Positions 49,222 through 57,716 of a stretch of 64,000 nucleotides of DNA are shown here, in pieces. The stretch is taken from contig NZ_CP066802.1 in the NCBI RefSeq assembly GCF_016598775.1, positions 1,488,001 to 1,552,000 on the forward strand, given 5' to 3'. A program made the translations under genes and the position numbers. The stretch comes from Actinomyces weissii. Its GTDB lineage: Bacteria; Actinomycetota; Actinomycetes; Actinomycetales; Actinomycetaceae. The notes beneath the pieces are model-generated. The model made no database searches. It saw only the letters and a list, made by a program, of their open reading frames with translations, and was not told where the DNA came from. Within the stretch, counting starts at the first letter, position 1. Every line of letters begins with the position of its first letter.

Positions 49222-50931
49222 TCACCTGCCGTCGTCTGCCCCTTCGGCAGCGTCACCGGTACGGGCGCCCTCGTCGGCTGGCGCGGTGGCGGCGGTGGGC
49301 TCCGCCGTCCCGCTTGGGGCAGCCGTGGGGGTGGCGGCGGGCTGGGGCTCGGCCTGGGCGCTGGTGGGTGGCTCCTGCCAGGGGCTGACGGTGACGGTGG
49401 CGTCCGGGTGCAGGCTCACGGTGCGCCAGGCCAGCAGGTCGCCGTCGGGGCTGAAGGCCAGCACGTGCAGGAAGGCGTCCTCGGTGACCGGCCCCAGGGA
49501 GGTGCCGCCCTTACCGGCCCCGGAGACCAGCTGGGCCACGGTCCCGGTGCGGCTGCGGGTGGAGACGGTGGCGCTGAGCCCGTCCTCCCGGTGGACGTGC
49601 CCGGCGATCAGCAGGGGCGCGCAGCCGTCCCGCACCAGCGGCTCAAAGGTGTAGGGCTGGTGCACCAGCACGAGGTCGACGTCGGCGCCCTTGCGGCAGG
49701 AGGTCTCCGCCAGGCGGGTTCCCAGGGCGGGGGCGTCCTCCGGCCCGATCTGGGTGGTGCCGGTGGTGGTGGTGCGGGTGGGGTCGGAGTCCCCGAGCAG
49801 GCGCAGCCCCCCGACCTCCTGGACGGTGCCGTCGGTGACGGTCCACCCCAGGGAGCGCATGTGCTCGGCGGTGGCGGCCGAGTCGTGGTTGCCCACGGAG
49901 AAGGCGCGCTCCACCCCGGCAGGCACGGCCCGGTGCAGGGCGTCGGCGCAGATGTTCTCGGGTCTGGAGCCGTTCATGGTCAGGTCGCCGTCGTCCAGGT
50001 GGATGTCGGCGCCAGCGACCTCGTCCAGCACCCCGGTGAAGGCGATGACGTCCAGGTTGCAGTGCAGGTCCGTGGAGACCACCACGGTGGTGTGGCGACC
50101 GGAGAGGGCCGCGGGCCTGGGCTGGGTCTCGGCCTGCTGCCAGGAGGCACGCAGGTTGGCCTGGGCCTGCTGGTAGAAGACGGTGTTCTCCTCGAACTTG
50201 CTGCGCACCTGGCCGCCGTAGGCCTGCACGATGTCCGCCACCCGCCCGGACAGCCGCGCCTGCTCGAAGGAGGTGCCTGCCAGCACCGCCAGCTGCTGCC
50301 CCTCCCCCGGGTTGGTGCGCAGCGCCGGGACCAGCACCGAGGACCCGGCCAGCAGCGCGGTGGCGCCCAGCAGCACCAGGGGCGCGGGCTGGGTCAGGGC
50401 GCGCCGCACGGAGTCCCGCAAGTGGCCGTGTGAGAGCAGCCGTCCCGCACCGATCAGGCACAGCAGGACCACCCAGACGACTCCGGCGCGTCGCAGGGCG
50501 TCGTCGACCAGGGCCAGCACCCCGGCGCGGGCGGCGTGCTCCGGGTGGGACATGAGGGTGCCGTAGGAGGCGGCGTCGCCGGAGAGGATCTGGGCCAGGG
50601 TGGCCTGCTCCAGGCTGGGCACCCCCACCTGGGCGGGCACCTCCTTGAGCACGACGTCCACCCCCAGCGGGCTGGCGGGTGAGGGCTGGGAGATCGCCCC
50701 CAGGGGCCCCAGGTCCAGGGTGACGGTGGCGTTGACGGTGGTCCGCCACTGGGCCTCGTGCGGGCCCAGGGGGCTGGTGGCCTTGGCCGTGCCCAGCCCC
50801 AGCAGCAGCGAGAAGACGGTGACGGCGGCGAGCGTCCCCGTGGTGCGCACCAGCCGCCGCAGCCACACGGGGCGGGACAGCCACCACCGCCGCAGGTCCT
50901 GGCGTCCTCTGGTGCTGTCCCCTTGCTGCAT
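49222..50931 (-). CDS. Membrane-anchored metallophosphoesterase
   Basis: A 569-residue protein. It has one transmembrane helix at residues 30-50 and more near 155-200. The calcineurin-like phosphoesterase domain (about residues 280-500) carries the metal-ligand motifs STDLHCN, HLDDGDLT, SVGNHDS, LVHQPY and IAGHVHRED. The C-terminal 55 residues are Ala/Thr/Glu-rich and disordered. The architecture suggests an exported or cell-surface-facing enzyme; the substrate is unknown. Its stop lies upstream of the VKOR gene and it follows the HAD gene by 6 bp, so all may be one operon. Confidence 0.88.
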   Translation of the reverse strand: MQQGDSTRGRQDLRRWWLSRPVWLRRLVRTTGTLAAVTVFSLLLGLGTAKATSPLGPHEAQWRTTVNATVTLDLGPLGAISQPSPASPLGVDVVLKEVPAQVGVPSLEQATLAQILSGDAASYGTLMSHPEHAARAGVLALVDDALRRAGVVWVVLLCLIGAGRLLSHGHLRDSVRRALTQPAPLVLLGATALLAGSSVLVPALRTNPGEGQQLAVLAGTSFEQARLSGRVADIVQAYGGQVRSKFEENTVFYQQAQANLRASWQQAETQPRPAALSGRHTTVVVSTDLHCNLDVIAFTGVLDEVAGADIHLDDGDLTMNGSRPENICADALHRAVPAGVERAFSVGNHDSAATAEHMRSLGWTVTDGTVQEVGGLRLLGDSDPTRTTTTGTTQIGPEDAPALGTRLAETSCRKGADVDLVLVHQPYTFEPLVRDGCAPLLIAGHVHREDGLSATVSTRSRTGTVAQLVSGAGKGGTSLGPVTEDAFLHVLAFSPDGDLLAWRTVSLHPDATVTVSPWQEPPTSAQAEPQPAATPTAAPSGTAEPTAATAPADEGARTGDAAEGADDGR

Positions 50932-50937
50932 ACTCAG

Positions 50938-51771
50938 TCAGTCCTGTCTGCCGTGGGCTATTCGCGCGGCCAGCTCGGTGACGTACTGGGCCGTCTCCTC
51001 CCAGCCGGTGACCGCGTGGCAGGGCACGCCCAGGGCCTTGACCGGGTAGTCGTTGCCCTCCGGGTCCAGGCGGTCCCCTATGAACAGCATCTCATCCAGA
51101 GCGACTCCCGTCACCCCTGCGAGCCTGCGCATGCCGTAGGCCTTGTCCACCCCTTTGAGGGTTATGTCCACGCTGGTGGAGCCGCCGGAGCGCACCTCCA
51201 GCTCCGGCAGCAGCGCGGCGACGGCGTCGCGTAGGCGGCTCTTCTTCTCCCCGGTGGGGTCCCAGGCACGCTTGGCCTCCAGGGGGGCCTGCTGGCCCAG
51301 GGCGGAGAAGGTGATCTGGGAGCCGCGGTCCTCCAGCACCGGCCCCCAGGTCCGCTCCTCCCACAGGCCCAGACGACGGGCCTGCTCCTCGACCACCTGG
51401 AGGGCCTGGGCCTTCTGGGCCTCGGTGAGGTCGTTGGCGTAGACCAGCTGCCAGCCGGGCAGCTCGGCGTCGGCGGCGGGGTCGGCCTGGGAGGCCCGGG
51501 TGTAGTAGCGGGTACCGCAGGTGGGCATGAGGTGCAGCTGGCGGAGCCCGGTCTCGTCCGCCCTGAGGTGGGCGAGCACCTGGTCGCGGAACTGTCCGAT
51601 CTGCCCGCCGGAGATCACGCACACGGGCACTACCGCGAGCAGCTGCCGCAGGGCCTGGGCCATGGGGGCGGGCATGGCCGACTTGGAGGGGGCCAGGGTG
51701 TCGTCCAGGTCGAAGGCGACCAGGCGGGGCAGGGGGCGGGGCTGGTTGCCGGGGGCGGCGTCGTCGATCAT
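50938..51771 (-). CDS. HAD-IIB family phosphatase
   Basis: A 277-residue haloacid-dehalogenase-type hydrolase. Motif I is LVAFDLDDTLAPSKSAM; motif II is CVISGG; motif III has K in KGVDKAYGMRRL; motif IV is MLFIGDRLDPEGNDYPV. The cap is type IIB, as in phosphomannomutases and sucrose/trehalose phosphatases; the fold and motif IV recall eukaryotic-type phosphomannomutase. ATG 51771 was chosen, as sequence above it is a hairpin. The substrate is not determined. Confidence 0.85.
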   Translation of the reverse strand: MIDDAAPGNQPRPLPRLVAFDLDDTLAPSKSAMPAPMAQALRQLLAVVPVCVISGGQIGQFRDQVLAHLRADETGLRQLHLMPTCGTRYYTRASQADPAADAELPGWQLVYANDLTEAQKAQALQVVEEQARRLGLWEERTWGPVLEDRGSQITFSALGQQAPLEAKRAWDPTGEKKSRLRDAVAALLPELEVRSGGSTSVDITLKGVDKAYGMRRLAGVTGVALDEMLFIGDRLDPEGNDYPVKALGVPCHAVTGWEETAQYVTELAARIAHGRQD

Positions 51772-51785
51772 GGGGGCATTTTGGT

Positions 51786-51826
51786 CCAGGAGCCCGGCAC
51801 CGTGAAAGCCGGTGCCGGGCTCCTGG
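51786..51826 (-). terminator. Strong hairpin between metS and HAD gene
   Basis: A perfect 16-bp stem, CCAGGAGCCCGGCACC/GGTGCCGGGCTCCTGG, with a 9-base loop, lies 25 bp after the MetS stop. No U-run follows. It should end the metP-metS transcript. Confidence 0.8.
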
Positions 51827-51850
51827 GCTGCTGCAGGCCGTGCTGGAACG

Positions 51851-52039
51851 TCAGTCCTGCTGCGGGTGGGAGTCTTGGGAGGAGTCGTGCAGGTGCTCGT
51901 GGGCGCGGGCGTGGGCGGCGCCCAGGGCCTCCCGCTGCTCGCGGCGGCCACGCAGGACCAGGGCGGTCACGGAGGCGGTGAGCCCGCCCCAGATGATTAC
52001 CACGGTGACGAGCATCAGCGCGATGGCGGATCCGGTCAT
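51851..52039 (-). CDS. metS: MetS-like small subunit of sodium-dependent methionine/alanine importer
   Basis: A 62-residue protein with one transmembrane helix: TGSAIALMLVTVVIIWGGLTASVTALVLRGR, followed by a charged, His-rich tail. This matches the small-subunit family partnered with NSS transporters of the MetP type (first seen in Corynebacterium glutamicum). It starts one base after the transporter stop codon and ends before a strong hairpin. Too small to be found by size-filtered searches, but conserved in position. Confidence 0.85.
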   Translation of the reverse strand: MTGSAIALMLVTVVIIWGGLTASVTALVLRGRREQREALGAAHARAHEHLHDSSQDSHPQQD

Positions 52040-52040
52040 C

Positions 52041-53639
52041 TCATCTCACCTCCTTGGGCGTCTCGCTGTCGCCCAGGTCCAGGGGGGCGAAGTCGTCCAC
52101 CGGGGTCCGCCAGGGGACCATGGTCATGACTGCCACCCCGACTACGGCCAGCCCGACGGCCCCCCAGCCGAACACGCCTTCAAAGAGGCGGCTGTAGGAC
52201 TGGGCGTCGTACTGGTCGGTGACGAACTTTATGAGGGTGTCGATCAGCATGTAGCTGAGCACCACCGGGACGATGTAGCCCACCAGCAGCTGCCACCACA
52301 CGCCCACGGCCTTGCCGGACTCGGAGACGGTGTTGAGGTGACGGCGCAGCAGCGGGAGCCTGCGCAGCACCAGGGAGACGATAAAGCACATGAGGATCGC
52401 GGAGGACACCACCCCGATCTGGTTGATGTAGGCGTCTACCACGTCCAGCGAGTAGATACCCGTGGTGGTGCCGAACACCAGCAGGGAGATGGCGGCGGCG
52501 GGCACACCCACCATGATCGCGGCCCGGCGCGGGGCGAGGGCGAACTTCTCCCCCACGCCTGCGGCGACCACCTGCACCAGGGAGATCAGGGAGGTAACTC
52601 CGGCCAGGGTCAGGGACAGGAAGAACAGCACCCCGAATACGGCCCCGCCGGGCATCTGGGCGATCACGGTCGGGAAGGTCACGAAGGACAGGGAGATGCC
52701 GGTCAGTCCCTCCAGCTCGCCCACGGCCACGCCCTGCTGGTTGGCCATGAAGCCCAGGGTGGCGAACACGCCGAATCCGGCGAGCACCTCGAAGGAGGAG
52801 TTGGCGAAGGCGGAGACCAGGCCGGTGCCCACCAGGTTGGAGCGGCGGCGCAGGTAGGAGGCGTAGGTCAGCATGATGCCGAAGGCCACTGACAGGGAGT
52901 AGAAGATCTGGGCGTAGGCGCTGATCCACACCTGCGGGTCTGACAGGGCCGCGAAGTTGGGGGTCCACAGGGCGTTGAGGCCGTCGGTGGCGCCCGGCAG
53001 CATGAGGGCCCGCAGCACCAGGGCCATGAACAGGACCAGCAGCAGCGGCAGGAACACCTTGTTGGCCTTCTCCACGCCCGCGGTCACGCCCTTGGCGATC
53101 ACCAGGATGACGACGGCCCACACGGCGGCCAGGGGCAGGAACACGTTCCACACGGGTGTGGGGCTGTAGGTGACGGTCTCGGAGACCTGGATGAACTTGT
53201 TGAAGAAGAAGTTCTTGGCGCCGTCGGCGTCAGCCTTCCAGGCGACGTTCACGGAGTAGAAGACGTAGCGCAGGGACCAGGCGATGATGACCGCGTAGTA
53301 GGTCATGATGATGAAGGACACGAGGACCTGCCACCAGCCCAGCCACTCCAGCCTGCGTGACAGGCGGCGGAAGACGGCGGGGGCGGAGCCGTGGTAGCGG
53401 TGTCCCAGGGCGTAGTCCAGCAGGAGGATAGGGATTCCGGCGGACAGCAGCGCCACGATGTAGGGGATCATGAAGGCGCCACCGCCGTTGGCGTAGGTGA
53501 CGCCGGGGAAGCGCCAGATATTGCCCAGCCCGATGGCGGAGCCGATGGCGGCCATGAGGAAGCCGAGCTGGCTGCCCCACTGCTCGCGCTGGGGTCCCTC
53601 TACCGCCGTGCTGGCTGGGGACGCTGACGAGGACGACAT
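52041..53639 (-). CDS. metP: Sodium-dependent methionine/alanine transporter (NSS family)
   Basis: A 532-residue neurotransmitter:sodium symporter-family transporter with about 12 helices. The sodium and substrate site of helix 1 appears as GSQLGFLMAAIGSAIGLGNIWRFP, and helix 6-like YAQIFYSLSVAFGIMLTYASYL follows. With MetS directly behind it, methionine and alanine are the likely substrates. The ATG at 53639 follows GGAGG with short spacing. I saw no SAM riboswitch in the 390 bp upstream. Confidence 0.9.
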   Translation of the reverse strand: MSSSSASPASTAVEGPQREQWGSQLGFLMAAIGSAIGLGNIWRFPGVTYANGGGAFMIPYIVALLSAGIPILLLDYALGHRYHGSAPAVFRRLSRRLEWLGWWQVLVSFIIMTYYAVIIAWSLRYVFYSVNVAWKADADGAKNFFFNKFIQVSETVTYSPTPVWNVFLPLAAVWAVVILVIAKGVTAGVEKANKVFLPLLLVLFMALVLRALMLPGATDGLNALWTPNFAALSDPQVWISAYAQIFYSLSVAFGIMLTYASYLRRRSNLVGTGLVSAFANSSFEVLAGFGVFATLGFMANQQGVAVGELEGLTGISLSFVTFPTVIAQMPGGAVFGVLFFLSLTLAGVTSLISLVQVVAAGVGEKFALAPRRAAIMVGVPAAAISLLVFGTTTGIYSLDVVDAYINQIGVVSSAILMCFIVSLVLRRLPLLRRHLNTVSESGKAVGVWWQLLVGYIVPVVLSYMLIDTLIKFVTDQYDAQSYSRLFEGVFGWGAVGLAVVGVAVMTMVPWRTPVDDFAPLDLGDSETPKEVR

Positions 53640-54032
53640 ACTGGCCTCCGGTCTGAAGGGGAACGGCTGGGGCGCACTGGGGCGCTCCAGCAGCGGGTCG
53701 GGCTAACGCTAAAGTCCGACCGACTACCGGACCATGAACGTCCGCATTATGGGACCACGGCTTGGTGGGGGATGCAGGCAGCGTGCTCGGGCGGGCAGGT
53801 GCAGAGCGCTCCAGGACAAGGGGCGGGCTGCTGCGGGCGTACCAGGCTTGGCGCAGCAGCGAGGCCCGGGCTGGCAGCCGTACACGGTCGCGGCGGCTGG
53901 AGAACAGGTGCGGGACACGGGCCAGCCCCGCCGGGCCGGGTGGTGGCGGCGGGGCTGGCTGGGAGGCGGGCGTCTCAGTGCTGGTGAGCCTCAGTGCTGG
54001 CGTCCGGAGGGCTGCGGTGCGGGCGCTGCCGT
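53640..54032. other. Intergenic region upstream of metP
   Basis: This is 393 bp with no gene I can support. On the minus strand a CATAAT (about 53745) might be a -10 element for metP. A GC-rich, Gly/Arg-coding frame on the plus strand does not resemble a protein. Confidence 0.45.
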
Positions 54033-54464
54033 CTAGCAGTCCGGCTGGCCGGGCACCGCCTGCTTGGGCTCCTGCTGCGCGGGGCCGCCGGGGTGGGCGA
54101 CCAGCGGCAGGTTTGTTGGCGTCGGGAGCGGCTGCGGGTCGGCCAGGGCGTCCAGGAGGGCCTGGCGGGCGGGGCCGCCGTCGGTGGCGAGCACCTGTAT
54201 GCCCATGCGGCTGGTGACCCGCTGCATCCCCGCCCCCATGTGGGTGACCACCACGGCCTGGACCTGGTGCTCGCGCAGGAAGCGGACCAGGCGGGCGTGG
54301 TGGGCGCCCTCGGTGCCGGTGTCGTGGGAAGCGTCCCAGCCGACGGCGTGCTCCCGCCAGTCGGTGACCGCTCCCTGCTCGACGGTGGCTACCGCGACGC
54401 GGGGGGCGCGCCCGAAGCGGGGCTCGACCTGCCCGTCAGCGGTGACGGGGACCAGGACCTTCAT
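54033..54464 (-). CDS. NifX/NifB-like (dinitrogenase FeMo cofactor fold) protein
   Basis: A 143-residue protein of the NifX/NafY fold: [31 protein letters not shown] ... [41 protein letters not shown]. The conserved RFGRA and GMQ features fit COG1433. No nitrogenase genes are present, so it likely serves another function, perhaps binding a metal or cluster. The ATG at 54464 overlaps the ppgK stop by four bases (ATGA), so they are coupled. The last 35 residues are Pro/Gln-rich. Confidence 0.82.
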   Translation of the reverse strand: MKVLVPVTADGQVEPRFGRAPRVAVATVEQGAVTDWREHAVGWDASHDTGTEGAHHARLVRFLREHQVQAVVVTHMGAGMQRVTSRMGIQVLATDGGPARQALLDALADPQPLPTPTNLPLVAHPGGPAQQEPKQAVPGQPDC

Positions 54465-55219
54465 GCCCGCCCCTGCTCCCGGCTGGCCTGCCAGGCGGCA
54501 CCGACGATCCCGGCGGTGTTGAACAGGGCGGCGGGCACGATCGGGGTCTTGAGGTCCAGGAGGGGCAGGAACTTCTCGTGCTTCTTGGACACTCCCCCGC
54601 CCACGACGAACAGGTCGGGGCTGAAGAGCATCTCCACGTGGGAGTAGTAGCGCTGGAGGCGCTTGGCCCACTTCTTCCAGGACAGGTCCTGGAGGGTCTT
54701 CTGGCCGGAGGAGGCCCGGGACTCGGCGTCGTGGCCGTCAATCTCCAGGTGGCCGAGCTCGGTGTTGGGCACCAGGGTGCCGTCCACGATGACGGCGGAG
54801 CCGATGCCGGTACCCAGGGTGGTGACGATGACGGTGCCCTTGACGTCCTTGGCGGCACCGAAGGCGACCTCGGCCAGGCCGGCGGCGTCGGCGTCGTTGA
54901 GGGCGGTGACGGCGCGGCCCAGGTGCTTGTCCATGAGGGCGATGACGTCGGTACCCTCCCAGGACTCGTCCAGGTTGGCGATGAAGGGGACGACACCGTG
55001 GACGATGGGGGCAGGGAAGTCGATGCCGACGGGGACCTCCGGGCCGACCTCCAGCTGGTCGAGGATCTGCTTGCAGACCTGGGCCACAGCGTCCGGGGTG
55101 GCTGGTTTGGGGGTGTCGATGCGCACGCGCTCGCCGATGAACTCACCGGTCTCCAGGTCCACCAGCGCGCCCTTGACGCCTGACCCACCGATGTCGATAC
55201 CGCACGCGACCTTGGCCAC
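54461..55219 (-). CDS. ppgK: Polyphosphate glucokinase
   Basis: A 252-residue ROK-family kinase that phosphorylates glucose using polyphosphate (and ATP). The N-terminal phosphate loop is [19 protein letters not shown], the catalytic Asp is in [14 protein letters not shown], and [28 protein letters not shown] is the second nucleotide-binding motif. The K-rich [31 protein letters not shown] matches actinobacterial PPGK. It is followed by the NifX-like gene in the same transcript. Confidence 0.94.
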   Translation of the reverse strand: MAKVACGIDIGGSGVKGALVDLETGEFIGERVRIDTPKPATPDAVAQVCKQILDQLEVGPEVPVGIDFPAPIVHGVVPFIANLDESWEGTDVIALMDKHLGRAVTALNDADAAGLAEVAFGAAKDVKGTVIVTTLGTGIGSAVIVDGTLVPNTELGHLEIDGHDAESRASSGQKTLQDLSWKKWAKRLQRYYSHVEMLFSPDLFVVGGGVSKKHEKFLPLLDLKTPIVPAALFNTAGIVGAAWQASREQGRA

Positions 55220-55924
55220 GGTTGCCTCCTTGCTTGTCCGGTTGGGGATGGTCGAAGGTTACCGCGACGGCGGGGTGGGCGGAGGCGGTGTGGGCGGCCG
55301 GGCCGGGGACGGTGGGGGCTGGTGGGGTGGATAGGAGGGAGGTGGCAGGCGAGGTAGGAAGAAGGGCCTAGGTGGTGGCGTTGGCCGTGGGGCTGGGCGG
55401 GGCGGGCCCGGGTTGCGTTGGACAAGTCGAGGTCTTTGAGATGGGCTGGTGGGCCTGGGTGGAGCGGCCTTGCCCGGGAGGCTGGGTCTCCCGCCGCGTG
55501 AGCGGGAGAATCCTGTCATTATTTGAGGGGCTGGAACTTGTCGGGCCGAACATCCATACCAAGCCCCTCAAAGCGGTTGAACGTGGTCAAGGTAGGGCGA
55601 GCCAGGGTAGCGTTGGACATGCCAAGGCCCTTCGGATGGGCTGGTTTAACAACCCCCATCATCGGAAGACCTCACCCCCTTACCCAGGCACCAACACGCC
55701 AGCCCCACCTACCTGCACCCTCAACTGGAAAGAGCCGACTTCCGACCGGCTCCTAGTCCAGCGTAAACTACTGGTCATCACCGGTAGCCGGTGCAAGATC
55801 CAGGATCTTCTGCTGGAAGAGTACTTTCGTTCTCGATCCTTGCATTCAAAGGCGAGTTGCGCGAGGCGTCCGTCTGCCGACACCTCTCCATGCTAGGACG
55901 CATCATCTGACCAGCCGAATGCTT
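55220..55924. other. Degraded, lower-GC intergenic stretch
   Basis: The first 150 bp are strongly purine-rich on the plus strand (runs of G and GGA). A 36-bp imperfect direct repeat starting GCGTTGGACA lies at 55415-55450 and 55610-55645, with 29 of 36 bases shared. Between them is an inverted pair, TTTGAGGGGCT/AGCCCCTCAAA. The rest has reduced GC and no gene. It looks like decayed inserted DNA. Confidence 0.5.
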
Positions 55925-56521
55925 CTATCGGGGTTCAGGGTGCTCGCCGCGTGCTGCCTGTGCAAGCGCACGGACAAAGCGGGAGTTCATCGAGTCGTGC
56001 AGGTCGAACCACTCGATCGCTGCGAGTTCGTCGACATGCGTTCGATAATACTCATGCCACCCTTCCCCAAGAACTTCGGTGTCGGTCGGTGTCGCGTATC
56101 GCAATGCGTTGCTGGCTACGGGAACCAACAGATCACCAAAATGCGTCAACGTGTTCCAGAGACGGTGCCGCCCGTTGTAGATGTCCTCGAACCATGGGTC
56201 GATACAGACTGCTTCGGAATAAGAGAACCATGAGTTAACGATGCGCTGCTCAGTCTCCGTAAGAGGTTTCGGTACCAGGGCCGTTACCTTCCCGTAGTAC
56301 GTGTCGTCATCTTCATCGATGGTCCACCGTCCCGCAGCAAGTTCGTCGCCGACGAGGACAACGGCATAGGCAATCAGTCTCCAGCGCTGCTCGTAGGTGT
56401 CACGCCAACGAGGTTCACGGTGATCCTCCTGATCCGGGTCTTCAAGCACCCATTCTCGAACGTGCTGCGCTGCACCTCTCCACCAGAACGCGGGCATACA
56501 CACAGGAACTGACAACTCCAT
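55925..56521 (-). CDS. Hypothetical protein, low GC
   Basis: A 198-residue acidic, Trp- and Tyr-rich protein that I do not recognise. It opens MELSVPVCMPAFWWRG, and features DTYEQRWRLIAYAVVLVGDELAAG and EQRIVNSWFSYSEAVCIDPWFEDIYNGRHRLWNTL. No signal peptide or membrane segment. I chose ATG 56521 after GAGGT; a GTG upstream would add 14 residues. Its GC and codon use are clearly lower than the neighbours (more A/T third positions), suggesting transfer. Size and composition would suit an immunity or defence-associated protein, but this is a guess. Confidence 0.6.
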   Translation of the reverse strand: MELSVPVCMPAFWWRGAAQHVREWVLEDPDQEDHREPRWRDTYEQRWRLIAYAVVLVGDELAAGRWTIDEDDDTYYGKVTALVPKPLTETEQRIVNSWFSYSEAVCIDPWFEDIYNGRHRLWNTLTHFGDLLVPVASNALRYATPTDTEVLGEGWHEYYRTHVDELAAIEWFDLHDSMNSRFVRALAQAARGEHPEPR

Positions 56522-56549
56522 GAGCACCTCACATCCGTGCCAGGCACTG

Positions 56550-56717
56550 AAGAAACGCACCACCGACGTGCTGGCCTACTTCGACAGCCCCGTTCCCAGC
56601 AAAATCCGCCTAGAACTCCTACGCGGCAGCGCTCCGGGCTTCCGCAACCTGGCCAACTATATCACCCCCCGCCTGCTCGAACCAGGCGGATTCAGACCCC
56701 ACCCACACTCTAATTGA
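56550..56717 (+). mobile_element. ISL3-family transposase C-terminal remnant
   Basis: The plus strand encodes RTTDVLAYFDSPV, a short deletion, then RLELLRGSAPGFRNLANYIT and LLEPGGFRPHPHSN with a stop at 56717. This is the C-terminal end of actinobacterial ISL3 transposases (usual form GSALGFRNLTNYIARSLLE). The NGPTEAING segment expected in between is lost, and the rest of the gene is absent. It begins right at the start of the low-GC gene on the other strand. Confidence 0.75.
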
Positions 56718-57098
56718 GATGAGTCTGTTTAGTGTTAACGTGCGGCAGGCGCACGTCCGTATCTCTGAACCCACACCTGCTCAGGAAGACCACGTCCAGA
56801 CGTACTCACGGACCGGCAGCGGGTTCTAACAGTCCCTGGGGCCCCAGATCGGACGGCACGTACAACAGCATCGACATGCTCCCTATACAGACCTTCCACG
56901 CTCGCCGTGAGCCTCCTAGAAGCGGCTCGCGCCATGATGAAGGCGCCTAAGGTCGCCAGCAGGGCGCGTCGGGCTGGTCGGCGGGCGTGTTTGTCACTGG
57001 CGGAGGATTAGAGCGCACCCCTGCCGGAGAGCCCGGGGAGTTTTCGGCTTGATTCCGCGGTAGTTGAGGCTTCAGCAGACGGTGCGGAGGCTTCTAGC
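56718..57098. other. Intergenic DNA beyond the ISL3 remnant
   Basis: No complete gene. Small frames at 56735-56950 read as IS-like fragments without clear identity. Composition returns to typical GC toward the tRNA genes. Confidence 0.4.
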
Positions 57099-57269
57099 CC
57101 TCCGCCAGTGACAGCTTACGCCGCACTCACTCTGCACAACAGAAAAGCAGGCGCCCCTCCGCCAGTGACAGTTTCCAGCGCGCTCACTCTGCACAACAGA
57201 AAGCAGGCACCCCTCCGCCAGTCACAGACCCCGGCACACCAAGCCCCACACAACAAAAAAGCAGGCGCC
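57099..57269. repeat. Three tandem 56-58-bp repeats at the tRNA terminator
   Basis: Units start at 57099, 57156 and 57212 with CCTCCGCCAGTGACAG and end in AAAGCAGGCGCC. The last one forms part of the real tRNA terminator; the first two carry only its outer half. This suggests tandem duplication of the region behind the tRNA genes. Confidence 0.8.
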
Positions 57270-57279
57270 CTGCGCCTGC
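57255..57279 (-). terminator. Rho-independent terminator of the tRNA-Ala genes
   Basis: On the minus strand, GCAGGCGC AGG GCGCCTGC followed by TTTTTT. A perfect 8-bp stem with a T-run, seven bases after the CCA end of the second tRNA. Confidence 0.92.
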
Positions 57280-57285
57280 TGCTTC

Positions 57286-57361
57286 TGGTGGAGCTAGGGG
57301 GATTCGAACCCCCGACCTCTTCCATGCCATGGAAGCGCGCTACCAACTGCGCCATAGCCCC
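57286..57361 (-). tRNA. tRNA-Ala (GGC), CCA encoded
   Basis: A 76-base tRNA on the minus strand beginning GGGGCTATGGCGCAGTTGG. The anticodon arm is CTTCC ATGGCAT GGAAG, with anticodon GGC (reads GCC Ala). The T arm is GGGGGTTCGAATCCCCC and the acceptor ends TAGCTCCA plus CCA. The body is identical to the neighbouring copy. Confidence 0.97.
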
Positions 57362-57399
57362 GTCACCGGGAACCCCGCCAGCCGCTGCCGGAGGGATCG

Positions 57400-57472
57400 T
57401 GGAGCTAGGGGGATTCGAACCCCCGACCTCTTCCATGCCATGGAAGCGCGCTACCAACTGCGCCATAGCCCC
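57400..57472 (-). tRNA. tRNA-Ala (GGC), second copy without encoded CCA
   Basis: A 73-base tRNA with the same sequence as the copy 38 bp downstream, anticodon GGC. The 3' end reads TAGCTCCA and then GAT, so CCA must be added after transcription. Tandem duplication of a tRNA gene is likely; it precedes the other copy in the same transcript. Confidence 0.96.
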
Positions 57473-57716
57473 GTAGTGGCTGCCACCCCTCAAGGGCGAC
57501 GGCGCTACTCTACGGAGGACCCGCACCCGCAGGCAAATCAACAAGCAGTGCGCTTTCTCACCCAGGACACGCCGGGCCAGAAGCCACCAGAACCGCACCG
57601 GCCCGCCTGCGCACCGTACAGGCCCCGGGCACACGCCACCCCAGAAGCACCGGAGCCGCCGGAAGCCTCACCAGCCCCCACCGGCCCCGCCGTCTCCCGC
57701 TCCCATCCCCCACGCC

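Noticed and set aside
53640..54032. SAM riboswitch or small gene upstream of metP
   Set aside because: No SAM-box core motifs or convincing reading frame could be found.
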